In this document: piece after piece, positions 10,836 through 23,138 of the stretch
Layout: every line of letters begins with the position of its first letter
Numbering within the stretch: position 1 is the first letter of the stretch
Assembly: GCA_028571685.1 (NCBI GenBank)
Contig: CM053148.1
Coordinates: 90,170,001-90,234,000 of the forward strand
From: Heterohyrax brucei
Taxonomy: Eukaryota; Chordata; Mammalia; Hyracoidea; Procaviidae
Length of the DNA: 64,000 nucleotides
Direction: 5' to 3'
Notes under the pieces: generated by a model
What the model saw: the letters and a program-made list of their open reading frames with translations, nothing else
What the model was told of the DNA's origin: nothing
Database searches by the model: none
Made by a program: the position numbers and the translations under genes

Positions 10836-11019
10836 AGCTGCAATGAAGTTGATATTGACTCATGACGACCCAATGTGTATAAGAGAACTGTATTCCACAG
10901 GGCAGTCAACGGATCATTTTTGGAACACATCTCCCAGCCTTCCTTCCTGGAGTCTCCATGTAGACCAGAACTGCCAGCTTTTTAGTTAGCTGAACCTGTT
11001 GACCACTCAAGGACTCCTT
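10836..11019 (-). repeat. AfroSINE, longest subtype
   Basis: The reverse copy shows GACCCAATGTGTATAAGAGA and a body with CAACGGATCATTTTTGGAAC, ending CCACTCAAGGACTCCTT. These blocks mark the AfroSINE form with a longer central region. Confidence 0.8.
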
Positions 11020-11264
11020 CTTGATTATTAGTAATACAATAGCTAGCCATTGAATTTTCCTTTTTTTATGAACTATCAGTTGAACTCCTTTGATAATTTT
11101 GTATCAGATTTTTGTCTGTTATTGATTTTTAGCTTCCACATGTCCTGCATATCAATCCTTACTTACTTGTATCCAGATGTATTTCATAAAACATATTTAC
11201 AAAGATTAACTGTAAATCACACTAAACACATCAAAATAAATTAGAAGTGAGTTTTTTAAAGTCA

Positions 11265-11436
11265 TATCTTATAAATTAAAAAAAAAAAATCTTACATCCA
11301 AGCAAAATCTTGGTACCAAAAATGCCACTATTTCCATTTTCTCAATTTAGTTGGTTCTCAACAGATTTACTGCTACTCTAGCGAACATTTTCATATTTCA
11401 ACAATAATTAGAGTTCAAAATCAGACCAAACCAAAG
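11265..11436. repeat. 172-bp direct duplication, copy 2
   Basis: This is the partner of 10050-10221, 1,215 bp away in the same orientation. All seven differences are single-base substitutions, six of them transitions, and at least two look like CpG decay. Confidence 0.9.
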
Positions 11437-11588
11437 CCACTACCATTGGAGTTGATTCCACCTATAGAAACCCTACAGGACAGAGCAGAACTGCCCTATA
11501 GAGTTTGCAAGGAGGGCCTGGTAGATTCAAACTCTGGACCTTTTGATTAGTAGCCACTGCACTTAACCACTATGCCAGCAGGGCTTCT
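11427..11588 (-). repeat. AfroSINE
   Basis: The reverse copy is complete, from AGACCAAACCAAAGCCACTA to AACCACTATGCCAGCAGGGC. Confidence 0.92.
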
Positions 11589-11644
11589 AATTAGAGTCTA
11601 GGGATGCTAAACAGTCTACAGTGGTGGTAGGGTGTGGCTGTCCT

Positions 11645-11795
11645 TGTTGTTAGGGGTCATCAACTTGGTTCCCATTTACAGAGAACCTATGGACAAGAAC
11701 TAGCCCCTTAGGGTACCCAAGGAGTGGCTGGTGGATTTTGAACTGCTGACCTTTTGGCTAGTAGCTGAGATAGTAACTACTACGCCATTAGGGCA
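11645..11795 (-). repeat. AfroSINE
   Basis: The reverse copy starts near GTTGTTAGGGGTCATCAACT and ends TACTACGCCATTAGGGCAC. Confidence 0.85.
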
Positions 11796-12796
11796 CTAGC
11801 AGAATATTGGATAAGCAACTATATTTTGCCACCCCAAATGCCCGTAATATGCATATTCTGAAACATGGGCTCAGTGACAAACAGCCAGTAAGATACTAAA
11901 TAAAGATAATCAGATTAGCAACTTGTGGCAGGCCTCGTTACTTAGCTCACTGGGTTCCTTGTCTGTCCTGCTAAGAAGAATATAGAATCAACTAATTAGA
12001 CTGTCACCCTTTAAACTGTTCTCAGCTTCTGAATGTGGATATGAAGCCACAAGACAGACTGTGTGAGAATAAAAGTCAACATACTAAAAATGAAATGACA
12101 GAGAGAAAAACAATTTAGATGTCTGATGGTATTGCTTAGCTGCTGCTCTAGCTTTAGATTGCCTAAAACCAAAATATTTTTCCCATGATGAGTAAAAAAA
12201 CCAAACCAACCAAACAAAAGATATTTCTTGTTTTAAGACCCACCAGCCACATTCACTATTACCTCCAGTCCAAAAGTACTTTCTCATGGAGGTAAGAAAC
12301 ATGCTAAATTTATCAGTGAAATCTAAATAGCTATTACTGCTCACTTTCTGGAAATAAAGTAATAACGACTTTTTCCAGAGTAAATCTTTAATGCTCCATG
12401 TTGGATTCAGCCTTAATATGCTGAGAAAGATGCATGCTAAGGGCAGTCATGCTTTTTTCCTAGTTACTGAACTTCATTTTATCATAAGTGGAAATAAAAA
12501 CTGAGCTCAGAAAAGTGACAGTATTTCTAAAATATAAAGGTTTTATTAATGAAAACCACTAACATATATGATATGAATAAAGACACCACAAGAAATAATA
12601 AATATTTGCTATCATAAAATAAAATCAACAATACCAACAGTTGAAATGAATATAGCATTTGTGTTATTTCCCATATAATGCTCAAGAAAGGAGAAGCTAA
12701 AAGATATTGTTCAGCTTTAGGTAATTATAGACATATATTCATTAAGAGATTTTATTGGGGTTTCCTAAAAAATTTTACCATCTATATGGAATTTTT
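11796..12796. other. Intronic sequence, no recognised feature
   Basis: The sequence is AT-rich. No repeat or exon signature was seen. Confidence 0.6.
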
Positions 12797-12974
12797 TGGA
12801 AACCCTGGTGGTGTAGTAGTTAAGTGCTATGTCTGCTAAACAAAAGATCAGCAGTTCAAATCTGTCAGGCGCTCCTTGGAAACTCTATGGGGCAGTTCTG
12901 CTCTGACCTCTAGGGTTGCTATGAATCAACCATACCACAGGGGGTGGTTTTATATGTCTTTTTTTTTTTTTTTT
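12797..12974 (+). repeat. AfroSINE with poly(T) run after the tail
   Basis: The copy starts TGGAAACCCTGGTGGTGTAG and keeps GTTCAAATCTGTCAGGCGCT. The tail is shortened, and a T run follows at about 12958-12974. Confidence 0.9.
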
Positions 12975-13679
12975 AACCATAAAGTCTATTGGGTACAATT
13001 GTGGGCTGAGAGCTACACAGAAGAACTGTTACCCCAGTTTTGATGAATTCATCAATTAGTTTCAGGCCTATGTTCCTTAGAAAGAGACTTCCAATTTTAA
13101 AGAATTTCCATGTGAACAACTGACAATGGTCAGGAGACCTAGAACGAAGCAATCAAGTTCAAGGACACAGGGAGTCTTTCAAAGCTGGCTAGGAGTAGAG
13201 GCGTGAAGTCTCCATTGTCAAGCCTCCAAAAGAGACACACAGTTAGTGATCACTGCCAGTGTCAATCCTGGGTGGAAAGGAGGTTCTCTGAAGGAATACC
13301 AATCTTAAATGTAGAAGATTAATCTGATGGCTAAAAATAATTGAATGATGATATTAAAGATCAAATTTCCTTTTTATTAACCTGCAACATTGATATATTC
13401 TAATATTATATAACCATCAAAATTATAATTTAGCACGTAGTGTGTTTCTGAGAAAATATTTAAACTTCATGTACATGCATTCCAGACTGATTAAACAGCA
13501 TTATAGCATTTATAAATATTAAATATTCAGTTACTATGAACACTGAATTATAGACATGGTTATATAAATCAGTAAATAAAACTGAAAATTTGTTTTAAAA
13601 TTTGGCTTTATTTTTAACATATTCTACACAGTCACCAATACTCAGTGATACTTAGGACAAAGATATTAGGAGAAATAAT
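12975..13679. other. Intronic sequence, no recognised feature
   Basis: This is unique-looking sequence, with no repeat family recognised. Confidence 0.55.
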
Positions 13680-13861
13680 TTTCAATGGCGCCTGGCATTG
13701 TGGTGAGCTGAAGGCAAAGATATGGTCCAATAGGTGGTATTCTGCACCTCTCTACAACTACCTGGCATGGATTACTCCCCACATGTACCCAAAGTGCCCA
13801 TGAGGTTCATGGTCAGCCAAGGTCCATTACCAGCTAGTGCTAAATAAAATAAAATAAAATG
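13680..13861 (+). repeat. Unidentified SINE-like segment with (AAAAT)n tail
   Basis: The segment ends in AAATAAAATAAAATAAAATG, an A-rich tail like those of retroposed elements. Its body (starting GGCGCCTGGCATTGTGGTGA) matches none of the families I recognise here. Confidence 0.35.
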
Positions 13862-13992
13862 ATTCCCTCTTCTTCAAGTTCAGTATGACTGGTTTTGTTA
13901 AACATCCAGGGTAAATCAAATATTATTTAATTAATTAAGCCTTTGGCATATTTGCTAATAAGGCTACTTAGAGTAAGTACAAGTGATAAGAG

Positions 13993-14039
13993 TTTAGGGT
14001 TATTAATAGTTTAATAGTTTAATTTAGGGTTATTAATAG
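13993..14039. repeat. Short tandem duplication
   Basis: TTTAGGGTTATTAATAG occurs at 13993-14009 and 14023-14039, 30 bp apart. Confidence 0.8.
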
Positions 14040-14380
14040 CAAGAGAAAAGAAAGGTGAAAATACACTGCGAAAGTTGACATAAGAAACAGAGAAAATGCT
14101 ATCTCACTTCTGAAACATTGTCAAGCTTCATTCCACACCTAGATGATGCACGTAATATTACTTCCATGATTTAGGCTTCAATAAAAAAAATTGCAAGTGT
14201 TTCACAACATGTAATGATGAATTTCAGCAATGCAAAACTGGCATTTGAATTCCTATGACTACTATTTATCACTGTTGGTATTTAATACACATTCCTTCTC
14301 GATGTGCATATGAAATCAATGTATATCTTCATGCAATTTGAAAACACCAATCACCAAATGATAATAAATGTGGTACTTAC

Positions 14381-14502
14381 ACTTCTATATTTTACAATAT
14401 ATTCCAAAATAGGGGCCCCTCCATCATCTTGTTTGGTGATGCTGAGTTTAAAGCTCTTTCCGCTGCTTGGTTGTCCATGGATTGATGGAGGACTTGGTTC
14501 AC
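14381..14502 (-). CDS. NCAM2: NCAM2 exon, first half of FN3 domain 2
   Basis: This 122-bp exon starts after a TATTCAG acceptor with GT, completing the Arg codon split across the junction. It ends with a whole Ser codon (AGT) directly before GTAAGT. The peptide reads [20 protein letters not shown], then [20 protein letters not shown] and S. The KQDDGGAPI stretch and the following Tyr-rich strand are typical of the second NCAM-family FN3 module. Reading continues in phase 0 into the exon at 2405-2585. It encodes extracellular, membrane-proximal sequence. No stop or frameshift is present. Confidence 0.97.
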
Positions 14503-16030
14503 CTGAATATACAATACAAAAGTCTTTAGATTCAAGCACATATCAGTTGTCTACAGAAACTGTATTTTAATAAAAAGAACTATATCATGTAATCAAAAAC
14601 ATGAAGTTCCCTCCGGGGTGACCATTTTCTATTTGGTATTTGATGTGACATGATCCTGGATCTTCAATTTTCTCATTCAAGAAACAACCACATTCATAAA
14701 ACTAGAGGTACTGTGTCCAAACTTTGAAACTTCAGAATGAAGTGCTGTGAAAAACTGCATGGCAGTATACAAGTGAGAAAATTAGTTTCCCTTAGTATAA
14801 ACTGTATGGAATTGTCTCTCTCCTGTTAATAGATTACAACTGTTAATGCAAACAAATTAACATGTTAAACTATGAGTTGCATGCCAATCAAGAAAGATAA
14901 CTGCTTAACAGTAATCTGCTCCCACAAATGTTTTAAACACTGTATATTTGAATAATTTTTAAAAATTACATAATTCAACTATACCACCCTGTGGTTCAGT
15001 TTGTTTTCATTCAGAAGCAATACAGTACTTGCTTTTAATGCTTCTACTCATACAGAAATGATTTTATAACAAATATGCTTGCATTATTTTGAATAGAATA
15101 GGAATGACTGAAATGGAAAAATTTTCAATGTCAAGGGTGTCATCAAAGCTTGGTAGCTTGGAATGACAGCTCCCTGGTGTGTGCCATGGACATGATGTCA
15201 CTGTGCACAGCCTCCTGATATACACCAATTACCATCATTTTGGAACACAAATTATGAACATAATAATCTGGAGGTGGGATTATGAGTCATGATCTACTGG
15301 AAGAAAAAAGTACCAAGGGGCTGACAAGACACAGCACTGGAGATGTAGAAAAGGGAACACATCTGACAGATTGTATGAGAACACAGATAACTTGTCACAA
15401 ATTAGGGCAAAGTGATGGTGGACAGGTTCATTGACCTTCCAGGTACATGTAATAAGCAGGATTATGAAGAGCTTTTCTCCATTTATCATAATTCATTCAC
15501 CCTAAAAGAACATGAAATCTTCAAAAAATTGAAATTCCTCTAGTAAACCCCAACTGCACAATATCCTAAAGCAGAATGGTCATGAGAACAATAGACCATT
15601 GTTATTTTCCTTTAGTCACCTTGTAGTGGATTAATTTAGTAGTTCCATTTTTCTCACATTACAGCCTATTTAATTGGTTCCATAAAATAATAACTTACTA
15701 CACAGACGTTTTTTCACTGTCCCATAGTATAACCTCTGAGCATTACAATACAGTTAACAGACAAGAAGTTACTAGGACACTTGGTGTCAGGGATCATTTC
15801 CAGGGAAAGCCATTCTCATTCTGTGAATTTCAGCGCATCTTTTCTCTTTCCTGTGCTCAAGAACAGAATTCTTTTTCCTAATCTAAGATGTGCCATCTTC
15901 ACAGACCTCTTAAATAAAGACATAACTCACTTCCCCAAGGGTTGGCCCTTCTCCCCGCATTCTAACATTCTTTTTAGATCTGCAAGTGAAGACAGAATCA
16001 GCAGAAAGCACAACAGCGAAGATTACTTAC
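14503..16030 (-). other. NCAM2: NCAM2 intron of 1,528 bp
   Basis: This short intron lies between the two FN3 domains. It has no AfroSINE, L1 or RTE that I can recognise. In NCAM1 the equivalent junction hosts the muscle-specific alternative exons. Here I see no short open segment with good flanking splice sites, though a micro-exon cannot be excluded by eye. Confidence 0.9.
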
Positions 16031-16150
16031 GAACTGGCAATGTTTGAAAGATTTCTATTTTACTGTAGTCTCCCTGCCCTTTTCCATTCACGGCTGCAAC
16101 CTTGATTTCATAGGTTGTATTTGGCTCCAGGTTGCTCAAAACAACCATTG
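16031..16150 (-). CDS. NCAM2: NCAM2 exon, second half of FN3 domain 1
   Basis: This 120-bp exon follows a pyrimidine-rich acceptor (CTTCTTCTAG) and precedes a GTAAGT donor. It opens by completing the Thr codon from the preceding exon and ends on the first base of an Arg codon. The peptide reads [16 protein letters not shown], then [20 protein letters not shown] and [13 protein letters not shown] is the classical FN3 F-strand motif (L-x-P-x-T-x-Y), and it contains an N-glycosylation sequon, NTT. Phase agrees with both neighbours. The donor lies at the position where NCAM1 can splice in muscle-specific exons, but I saw no such exon in the 1.5-kb intron that follows. Confidence 0.97.
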
Positions 16151-16186
16151 CTAGAAGAAGAAGGACACAGTTATTATATATCTATC

Positions 16187-16232
16187 TATGTCTCATTGCT
16201 ATCAAGTCAATTCCAACTTGTAACAACCCTTA
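16187..16232 (-). repeat. AfroSINE tail fragment (diverged)
   Basis: ATTGCTATCAAGTCAATTCC followed by AACTTGTAACAACCC is the reverse of a SINE or RTE tail, without a body. Confidence 0.5.
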
Positions 16233-19200
16233 AAGGAAAACAAATCAAGGTATTATCATGCTGCGTAACTTCATTTTAGAGCTTTCCATAAAATATCTGA
16301 AAAAAATAGAAAAGAATTAAGAGAATCATTTGTGAATAGTCCTCTTTCTCATTTGTGTTTTAGCTTTTCAATACTAGGTGCCAACATTCAAATAAGAAAA
16401 GTTACAGGTTCTTTTGTGATGCTTGTACTCATAAAGCAGAAAGTAAAATCTCCTGTTTAGATCTTTTTAATATCCATAAAGTAGGAATAAAGTAAATATT
16501 TTTCTGAGCATTTCTGGTCTACTCTATTAGGATTTTATTTTTAATTAAATGAGAATAAGGGATTCAACACATATATATGTAAAACCGGCCTCCTATAAGA
16601 TTACATCAGACTGTCACAAATTGAGTCTGATGCAAATGTACACCATTTGTTCTGTAATCACAAGTTAAATCATCGAAATATTTGTGATGCTATTTTAAAG
16701 GCTGTCATCTCTTCTTCTCTCTCTGAATTTCTTCTCAACTGTATAATTTACATGACCTAGACTCAGCGTGATGCAAAGGAGACAAGACTGGAAAACAGAG
16801 CAAAGTGGAGGTTACTAGAAACATCTCCTGGGTCGTGTCAATCCCTGAAATTTGCCAGAGATTTTTGGATCCAATTATAGATTTCACATCTTCACAAACT
16901 CTTCTGCTAGCACACACACACAAAATACTATAGCAGACTCTATACTGCTTTTGGGAAACACAGCACACCAAAACAAAACAAAAAAAACCTGTACTAGTGG
17001 AAACAGCAACACCTTCTGAGTAGTCACAGGGACGTTTTGTATGATTTTCATTATAAATCAAATGATCCATTCAGAATAGAAGTAGATCTAATCAATCATA
17101 AAAGACTTAATAGAAATATTATTTGTATTGCTTTTACATGAACCATGACTAAAGATGGCACACATCTGATACAATTTCAACATACTATTTCTGTTAAATA
17201 ATATTATAATAGATATTCACTTAAATGATATTTTCAATTCTACACTGTATTAATATACTCAGTGAACTCATTTGGATATGTCTATTTCATTCTTTTTCAT
17301 GTATTTCTCATCATGTCCTTTAACTTTTTTCTAATTGTAATTGAGTAGAAGTATACAATCCAAACTAAATTTGCACGCTTTCCTATCTGCAACTCCTTTT
17401 GCTCTCCTGACCCAGTGACAGCACACTTCTCCTTTCCGTTCTATACATGTCATATCCTCTTAACAATTTTCTGTCCCTTCCTCTCCACCCTCTCCTCTCA
17501 CTTAGGACAGCATCCTATAGGCACACAGAACCACTAAGTGCACACATCATATAGTCACACTGTACCCCTGAGTCCAGTTCATTCCTGCCCAAGGCAGTGA
17601 CCTCAGTAATGATTTCTGGTCAGGGGCAGCATCAGGTCTAGGGGCCATGCTCCCAGGGGAACTCCCAGGCCTTTGAACCATCATTTGCGGCCTTTTAGTG
17701 AAGTTCTTGAGGTGCACCCCTCTTTTGCTTGTGTGGCCATGGGGACACACTGTTGTGTGCTGTATCACGGCTGTCTTTGGTGGTGGTTGGAATCATCCGG
17801 TTCTGGTCACATGTCGATAAAATTACGCATTCACATGGGTTCTGCTACCTTCTGGGCTCTTTTTCCCTCATGTCTTTGTTGTCCTTGGAGACCATCTGTT
17901 CCAGCTGAGCTGGGACAATTTGGTCTACTTCACATGGCAGCTTGCTAGCTTTTAAGATTCCAGATGCCACTCAGCAATATGGGGTACAGAAGACTCTCTT
18001 AGCAACAGGCTAGCTATGCCAATTGGCCTCGATGTCCCTTGAGAACATGGTCCCCAGACCCCCTCCCCTGCTATTGTATCCTTGCAATATTGGGTTGAGA
18101 TTAGAAGAGTTTTCAGTTTATGTTGAAGTTGTTAAGTTGATCTTCGTTTTAACGTGTGCTGTCACTGCTTTCACCCAAACAAATTTCTATCAACTATATA
18201 ATCTATAACCAAGCTTCTCCCTCAGTTGCAGCCCTTAGAGTCTTTTCTTTACATGTGTCTGTTTTTAAGTCCATATATAAGGGTCTTATACAGTATTTGT
18301 CCTTGTGTCACTGACTGATTTCACTCAACATAACGTCTTCCAATTGAAACTAGGTTATGAGATGCTTCCTAAAATCATCGCTGTTCTTTATCATTGCATA
18401 GTGTTTCACTGAGTATATAGACCATAGTTTGTTGGGCATCTGGGTTGATAATACATTTTGCTATTGTGGTCTGTGCTGCAATAAGCATTCATGTGCATTT
18501 ATCTGTTCATGTGATTGCCCTTGATTCTGCAGGATATAATCCAAGCAGTGGGATTGCTAAATTGAATGGTATATCTATTTCCAACTTTTGAAGGCAGTGC
18601 CAAACTGATTTCCATAAATGTACCATTTTGCAATCCCACCAGTAGTAGAGTTACAATTTCTTCACAACCTCTCCAGATTTTGTTGTTTTGTGTTTTTTGG
18701 ATCATGGCCAACCTTGCTGGGGTGAGATGGCATCTCATTGTAGTTTTGATTTGTATTTCTTTAATAGCTAAGGATTGTGAGCATTTCCTCAACAGTCTTT
18801 TGGCTGCGTGGATGTCATCTTTAGTGAAGTGTCTGTCCATCTCCCTTGCCCATAGCTTAATTGGGTTATTTATCCTTTTCTTGTTGATATTTTGTAGTAC
18901 CTTATAGATTATGGAAATCAGATGTTGGTCTGGCATGTAGTTGTCAAATATATTTTCCCACTCTGTAGGTGATCTTTTAAGTCTTTTGATAAAGTCTTTG
19001 GATGAGCAAAAGTGTTTGATTCTTAGTAGTTTCCCTTTATCTGTTTTCTCTTCTGTTCATTGTGCTTTGTTTGTCAGATTTTGAAGTCTGTCTAAGTTGT
19101 GTATTAAAACTTCCATTGTTACCTTATATTTTATTGCATGATCTTTATCATTTTAGGTTTGATATTTAGGTCTTTTTTTTTATCCAATTTGAGTTAGTTT

Positions 19201-19388
19201 TTGTGTGAGGTTTGAGCTATTTTTTCTTGTTTTTCATTTTTTTACAGAGAGATACTCAATTTTGCCAGAACCATTTGTTGAAGAGACCGTTTTTCCCTTA
19301 GTTTACAATCTTAGGGCCTTTGTTAAATATCAACTGTTCATAGGAGGATGGTGGCATCTCTGGAGTCTCACCTCTATTGGTCTGTATG

Positions 19389-19417
19389 TCTTTTTTTTTT
19401 TTTTTTTTTTTTTTTTA
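19389..19417. repeat. T homopolymer in L1
   Basis: A run of about 28 T lies in the antisense L1 where other L1 copies have ordinary coding sequence. It may be an expansion or an inserted poly(A) tail. Confidence 0.8.
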
Positions 19418-21087
19418 CCAGTACAAAGCTATTTTGACTACTGTGGCAGTTTAATAGGTTCTAAGTTCAGCAGTGTGAGCACTCCCTCTGTGTTCTTCTT
19501 CAGTAGTACTTTGCTTATCCAGAGTTTCTTCCCTTTCCAAACAGAGTTGGTGATTTGTTTCCCCATTTCATTAAAAAAAAAAAAAAGTCACCAGAATTTA
19601 TATTGGGATTACCTTGTATATGTAGACAGGCTTTGGGTAACATAGACATCCTCACAATGTTAAGTCTTGCTATCCGTGAGCAGGGGAGGTTTCTCCATTT
19701 GCATCAGTTTCTCTTAATTTCTGTAGTGAGATTTTGTAGTTCTCTTTGCATAGGTCTCTTATTTCTCAGGTTTATTCCTAGGTATTTTATCTTCTTGGGA
19801 GCTACAAGAAAGGGTATTGATTTGGTGATTTCCTCTTGAATGATTTCTCTGTTGGCATAAAGGAATCCTACTGATTTATGCATGTTTATCATGTATCCTG
19901 ATACTTTGCTGAACTCTTCTGTAAGTTTGAGTAGTTTAGTTATGGGTTCTTTAGGATTCTCTGTATATACAGTCATATCACCTGCAAATAGGGATATTTT
20001 TACTTCTTTGACAGTGCAGATGCCCTTTATTTCTTTGTCTGTTCAATTGCTGTGGTCAGAACTTCTAGTATGATGTACAACAGAAGTGATGAAAGAACGC
20101 ATCCTTGTCTATTTCCCATCTTCAAGGGGAATTCTTTCAGTCTTTCTCCATTCAGGATGATGTAGGTGGTTGATTTTGTTTAAGATGGTCCTTATTGCAT
20201 TGAAGAATTTGCTTTCTATTCCTATTTTGCTGAGAATTTTTATCACGATGGGTGTTGGACTTTGTCAAATACCTTTTTCTGCATCAATTAACAAAATCAA
20301 GTGATTTTTACCTTTTGTGTTATTTATGTGGTTGATCACATTGGTCTTTTTTTTTTGGATGTTGAACCAGCCTTGAATCCCCAGCATGAATTCAAATTGT
20401 TCATGATGAATTGTTATTTTGATATGTTGTTGAATTCTATTGGCAAGGATTTTGTTGGAAGTTTTTGCATCTAGGTTTGTAAGTGATATTGATCTATAAT
20501 TTTCCTTTTTATGTAGGATCTTTCCCTGGCTTTAGTAGCAGGACTATGCTGGCTTCATGGAATAACTATGGGAGTGTTCTATCCTTTTCTGTGATGTGAA
20601 ATAGTACTATTGGAGTCAACTGTTCTCTAAAAGCTTGGTAGAATTCTGCAGTGAAGCCCTCTGGGCCAGGGCTTTTTTTGGTTGGTAGTTTTTGGATGAC
20701 TTTTTCAATCTCTTCCTTTGTGATGGGTTTATTAAGTTGCTTACGTTCCCTTGTGATAGTTTTTGTAAGTGATATGAATCTAGGGATTTCTCCATTTCCT
20801 CTAGGTTTTCAAATCTGTTAGAGTACAGTGTTTCATAGTACTGTTACGATATTTTTGATTCCTGTTGGATCTGGTGTGACATTTCTCATCTCATTTATTA
20901 TTCAAATTATTTGTTTCCACTCCTGTTTTTCTTAAGTTTAGCCAATGATTTGTGAATTTTGTTGATGTTTCCAAAAGACCAGCTCTTGGTGTTGTTAGTT
21001 TTTCAGTTGTTCTTCTATTCTCTAACACCGCTCTGGTCTTTATGATCTGTTTTCTTCTGGTGCCTGAGGGATTCCTCTGTTGCTCTC

Positions 21088-21611
21088 TGTCATGGGTTGA
21101 ACTGTGTCCCCCCCAAAACATGTGTAGCCATGTGGCGGGGACATGATTCCCAGTATCTTGTGACTGTCCTCCATTCTGTGGTTTCCCTAAACTGTATGTT
21201 AAAGGATTAGGGTAGGGCTGTAAATTCCTTCATAGGATTACTTCCCTGCTCTGTTGTAAAGCGAGTTTCCCTGGAGTATGGCTTGCCCCACCCTTAATCC
21301 TTCCAGCCTGCAAGAGATAAAAGGAAAGAGAAGCAAGCAGAGAATTGGGAACCTGGTACCATCAAGCAGGCAGCACCAGGAGAAGATCGTGTCCTTCAGA
21401 CGTGAGGTTCCTGCGCCAAGACACTCCCTGGACAAAGAGTGATGCAATACTGGACTTTCCTCCAGAGCCGACAAGGGAAAAGCCTTCCCCTGGAGCGGAC
21501 ACCCTGAATATGGACTTGCAACCTACTGGACTGTGTAAGAATAAACCTTCCTTTGTTAAAGACATCCACTCTGTGGTATTTCTGTTAGAGCAGCCCTAGC
21601 TGACTAAAACA
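21088..21611 (+). mobile_element. MaLR-like solo LTR inside L1
   Basis: The LTR runs from TGTCATGGGTTGAACTGTGT to CTGACTAAAACA. It is flanked by a perfect 5-bp duplication, CTCTC, at 21083-21087 and 21612-21616. An AATAAA at about 21540 gives plus orientation. A five-base duplication and TG...CA ends fit ERVL/MaLR integration. There is no internal retroviral sequence. It is related to the LTRs at 31576-32133 and 57181-57622. Confidence 0.92.
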
Positions 21612-23102
21612 CTCTCTTTCTACTTGTTCAAGTTGTAGGGTTAATTCTTATGTTTTGGTCCTTTCTTCCTTCCAGATGTGTGCATTTACAGAGGTAAATT
21701 CAACTCTGAGTACTGCTTTGGCTGTATCCCATAGATCCTGGTAAGATGTGTTTTCATTCTCATTTGAATCTATAAATTTCTTTATTTTGTTCTTGATTTC
21801 TTCTATAACTCATGGCTTTTTGAGCAAGATGTTGTTCAGTTTCCATGAGTTCCAATTTCTAGTTTTATTTTTTCCTGCTATTGATTTCAGCTCTTATGGC
21901 TTTATGGTCTGAGAAGATGCTTTGCAATAATTCAATGGTTTGGATTTTGTTGAGATTTGCTTTACGTTCTAACACATGGTCTATTCTGGAAAATGCTCCA
22001 TGTGCACTGGAGAAGAAGGTGTACTTATCTGTTAGTGGATAAAAAGTTCTGTATATTTCGATGTGGTCTAGTTGGCTAATTGTGGCAAGAAGATTTTCTG
22101 TGTCTTTATTGAACTTTTTTCTCAAAGATCTGTCCATGATTGAGAGTGGAATGATGAAGTCTCTAGCTATTATTGTGATCTATCTCATTTTTCAATGTAG
22201 CCAGTGTTTCTTCAATGTATTTAGATGCTCTAGTATTGGGTACATAAATACTTAATATTGTTAAGTCCTGCTTGTGTATTGAAGAGCAATAAATAGTAGC
22301 CATTCTCATTAATTTTAATTTTACATTAAAATCTATTTTATCTGAGATTAGTATTGCCACACCTGCTTTTCTTTGTATACTGTTAGCTTGGTATATATTA
22401 TTCCATCCTTTATTTTCATTTTGTTCATATCATTAAGCCTAACATGAGTTTCTTGTAAGCAACATATAGATGGGTCATGTCCTTTGATCCAAGATGTCAG
22501 TCACTGTCTATTGGAGCATTTAGTGCATTCATATACAGTGTAATTATTAATAGATATGTGTTTAGTGTTGTCATTCTGGCACATTTATTTTTGTGTTGAT
22601 ATTTTCTTTGTTGCTGTTAATATTCTGTTTGGGGTCATTCTTCTTTATGGTTGAGTTTTCATCTTTCTCATTGTTTTGTGTTTATAGAGACTCCTGTATT
22701 ACATTTCTTGCTTTGATATGTTGCATTGTTATTCTGCTTAGTGCCTACCCTTTTGATCCCACTTAATATTCTAAGTGTAAACCCAATGTTAACTTCCACA
22801 TATCTTTTTAACTTCCTCTCCACCTAAAGGGACTATAACTACTATAATATATTCCTCTTTTTAATGTGATGGTGTCATAGTTTTCATGATACGATCACTG
22901 GATACCTTCTTTAATGTTACAGCTTTGATTGAGTTTTGTGCTTTCCTTAACTGAGTAGGTTTCTAGATGTTGTGTCATGCATTGCCTCCATAAATATACA
23001 CTTCATGGTTTTATTTTTCTAAGCAAAGAGCTTCTTTCAGTGTTTCTTGTAGTTTTGGTTTGGTTTTTACAAATTCTCTAAGCTTCTGTTTATATGTGAA
23101 TG

Positions 23103-23138
23103 AGTCAGATCTGACTCGTCGGCACTTGGCTTTGGCGT
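23103..23138 (+). repeat. AfroSINE tail patch inside L1
   Basis: About 35 bases (AGTCAGATCTGACTCGTCGG then CACTTGGCTTTGGCG) interrupt the L1. The other L1 copy, near 50322-50335, reads straight across this point (GAATGTCTTAATTTC). No target-site duplication is visible. Confidence 0.8.

Larger units (their letters stand above)
2586..14380 (-). other. NCAM2: NCAM2 intron of 11,795 bp
   Basis: This intron separates the two exons of FN3 domain 2. It contains about 17 AfroSINE copies or fragments in both orientations, one solo LTR, a GATA-type microsatellite, a 59-bp minisatellite and a 172-bp direct duplication. No coding exon or RNA gene was seen. Confidence 0.9.

Noticed and set aside
18499..18936. 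Minus-strand open frame of 145 codons as a host gene
   Set aside because: The peptide (for example KLWAREMDRHFTKDDIHAA) is the L1 ORF2 C-terminal region, with frames broken on both sides.
19205..19645. Plus-strand open frame of 146 codons rich in Phe
   Set aside because: It is the complement of L1 ORF2 with a long T run, so the Phe-rich peptide is an artefact.
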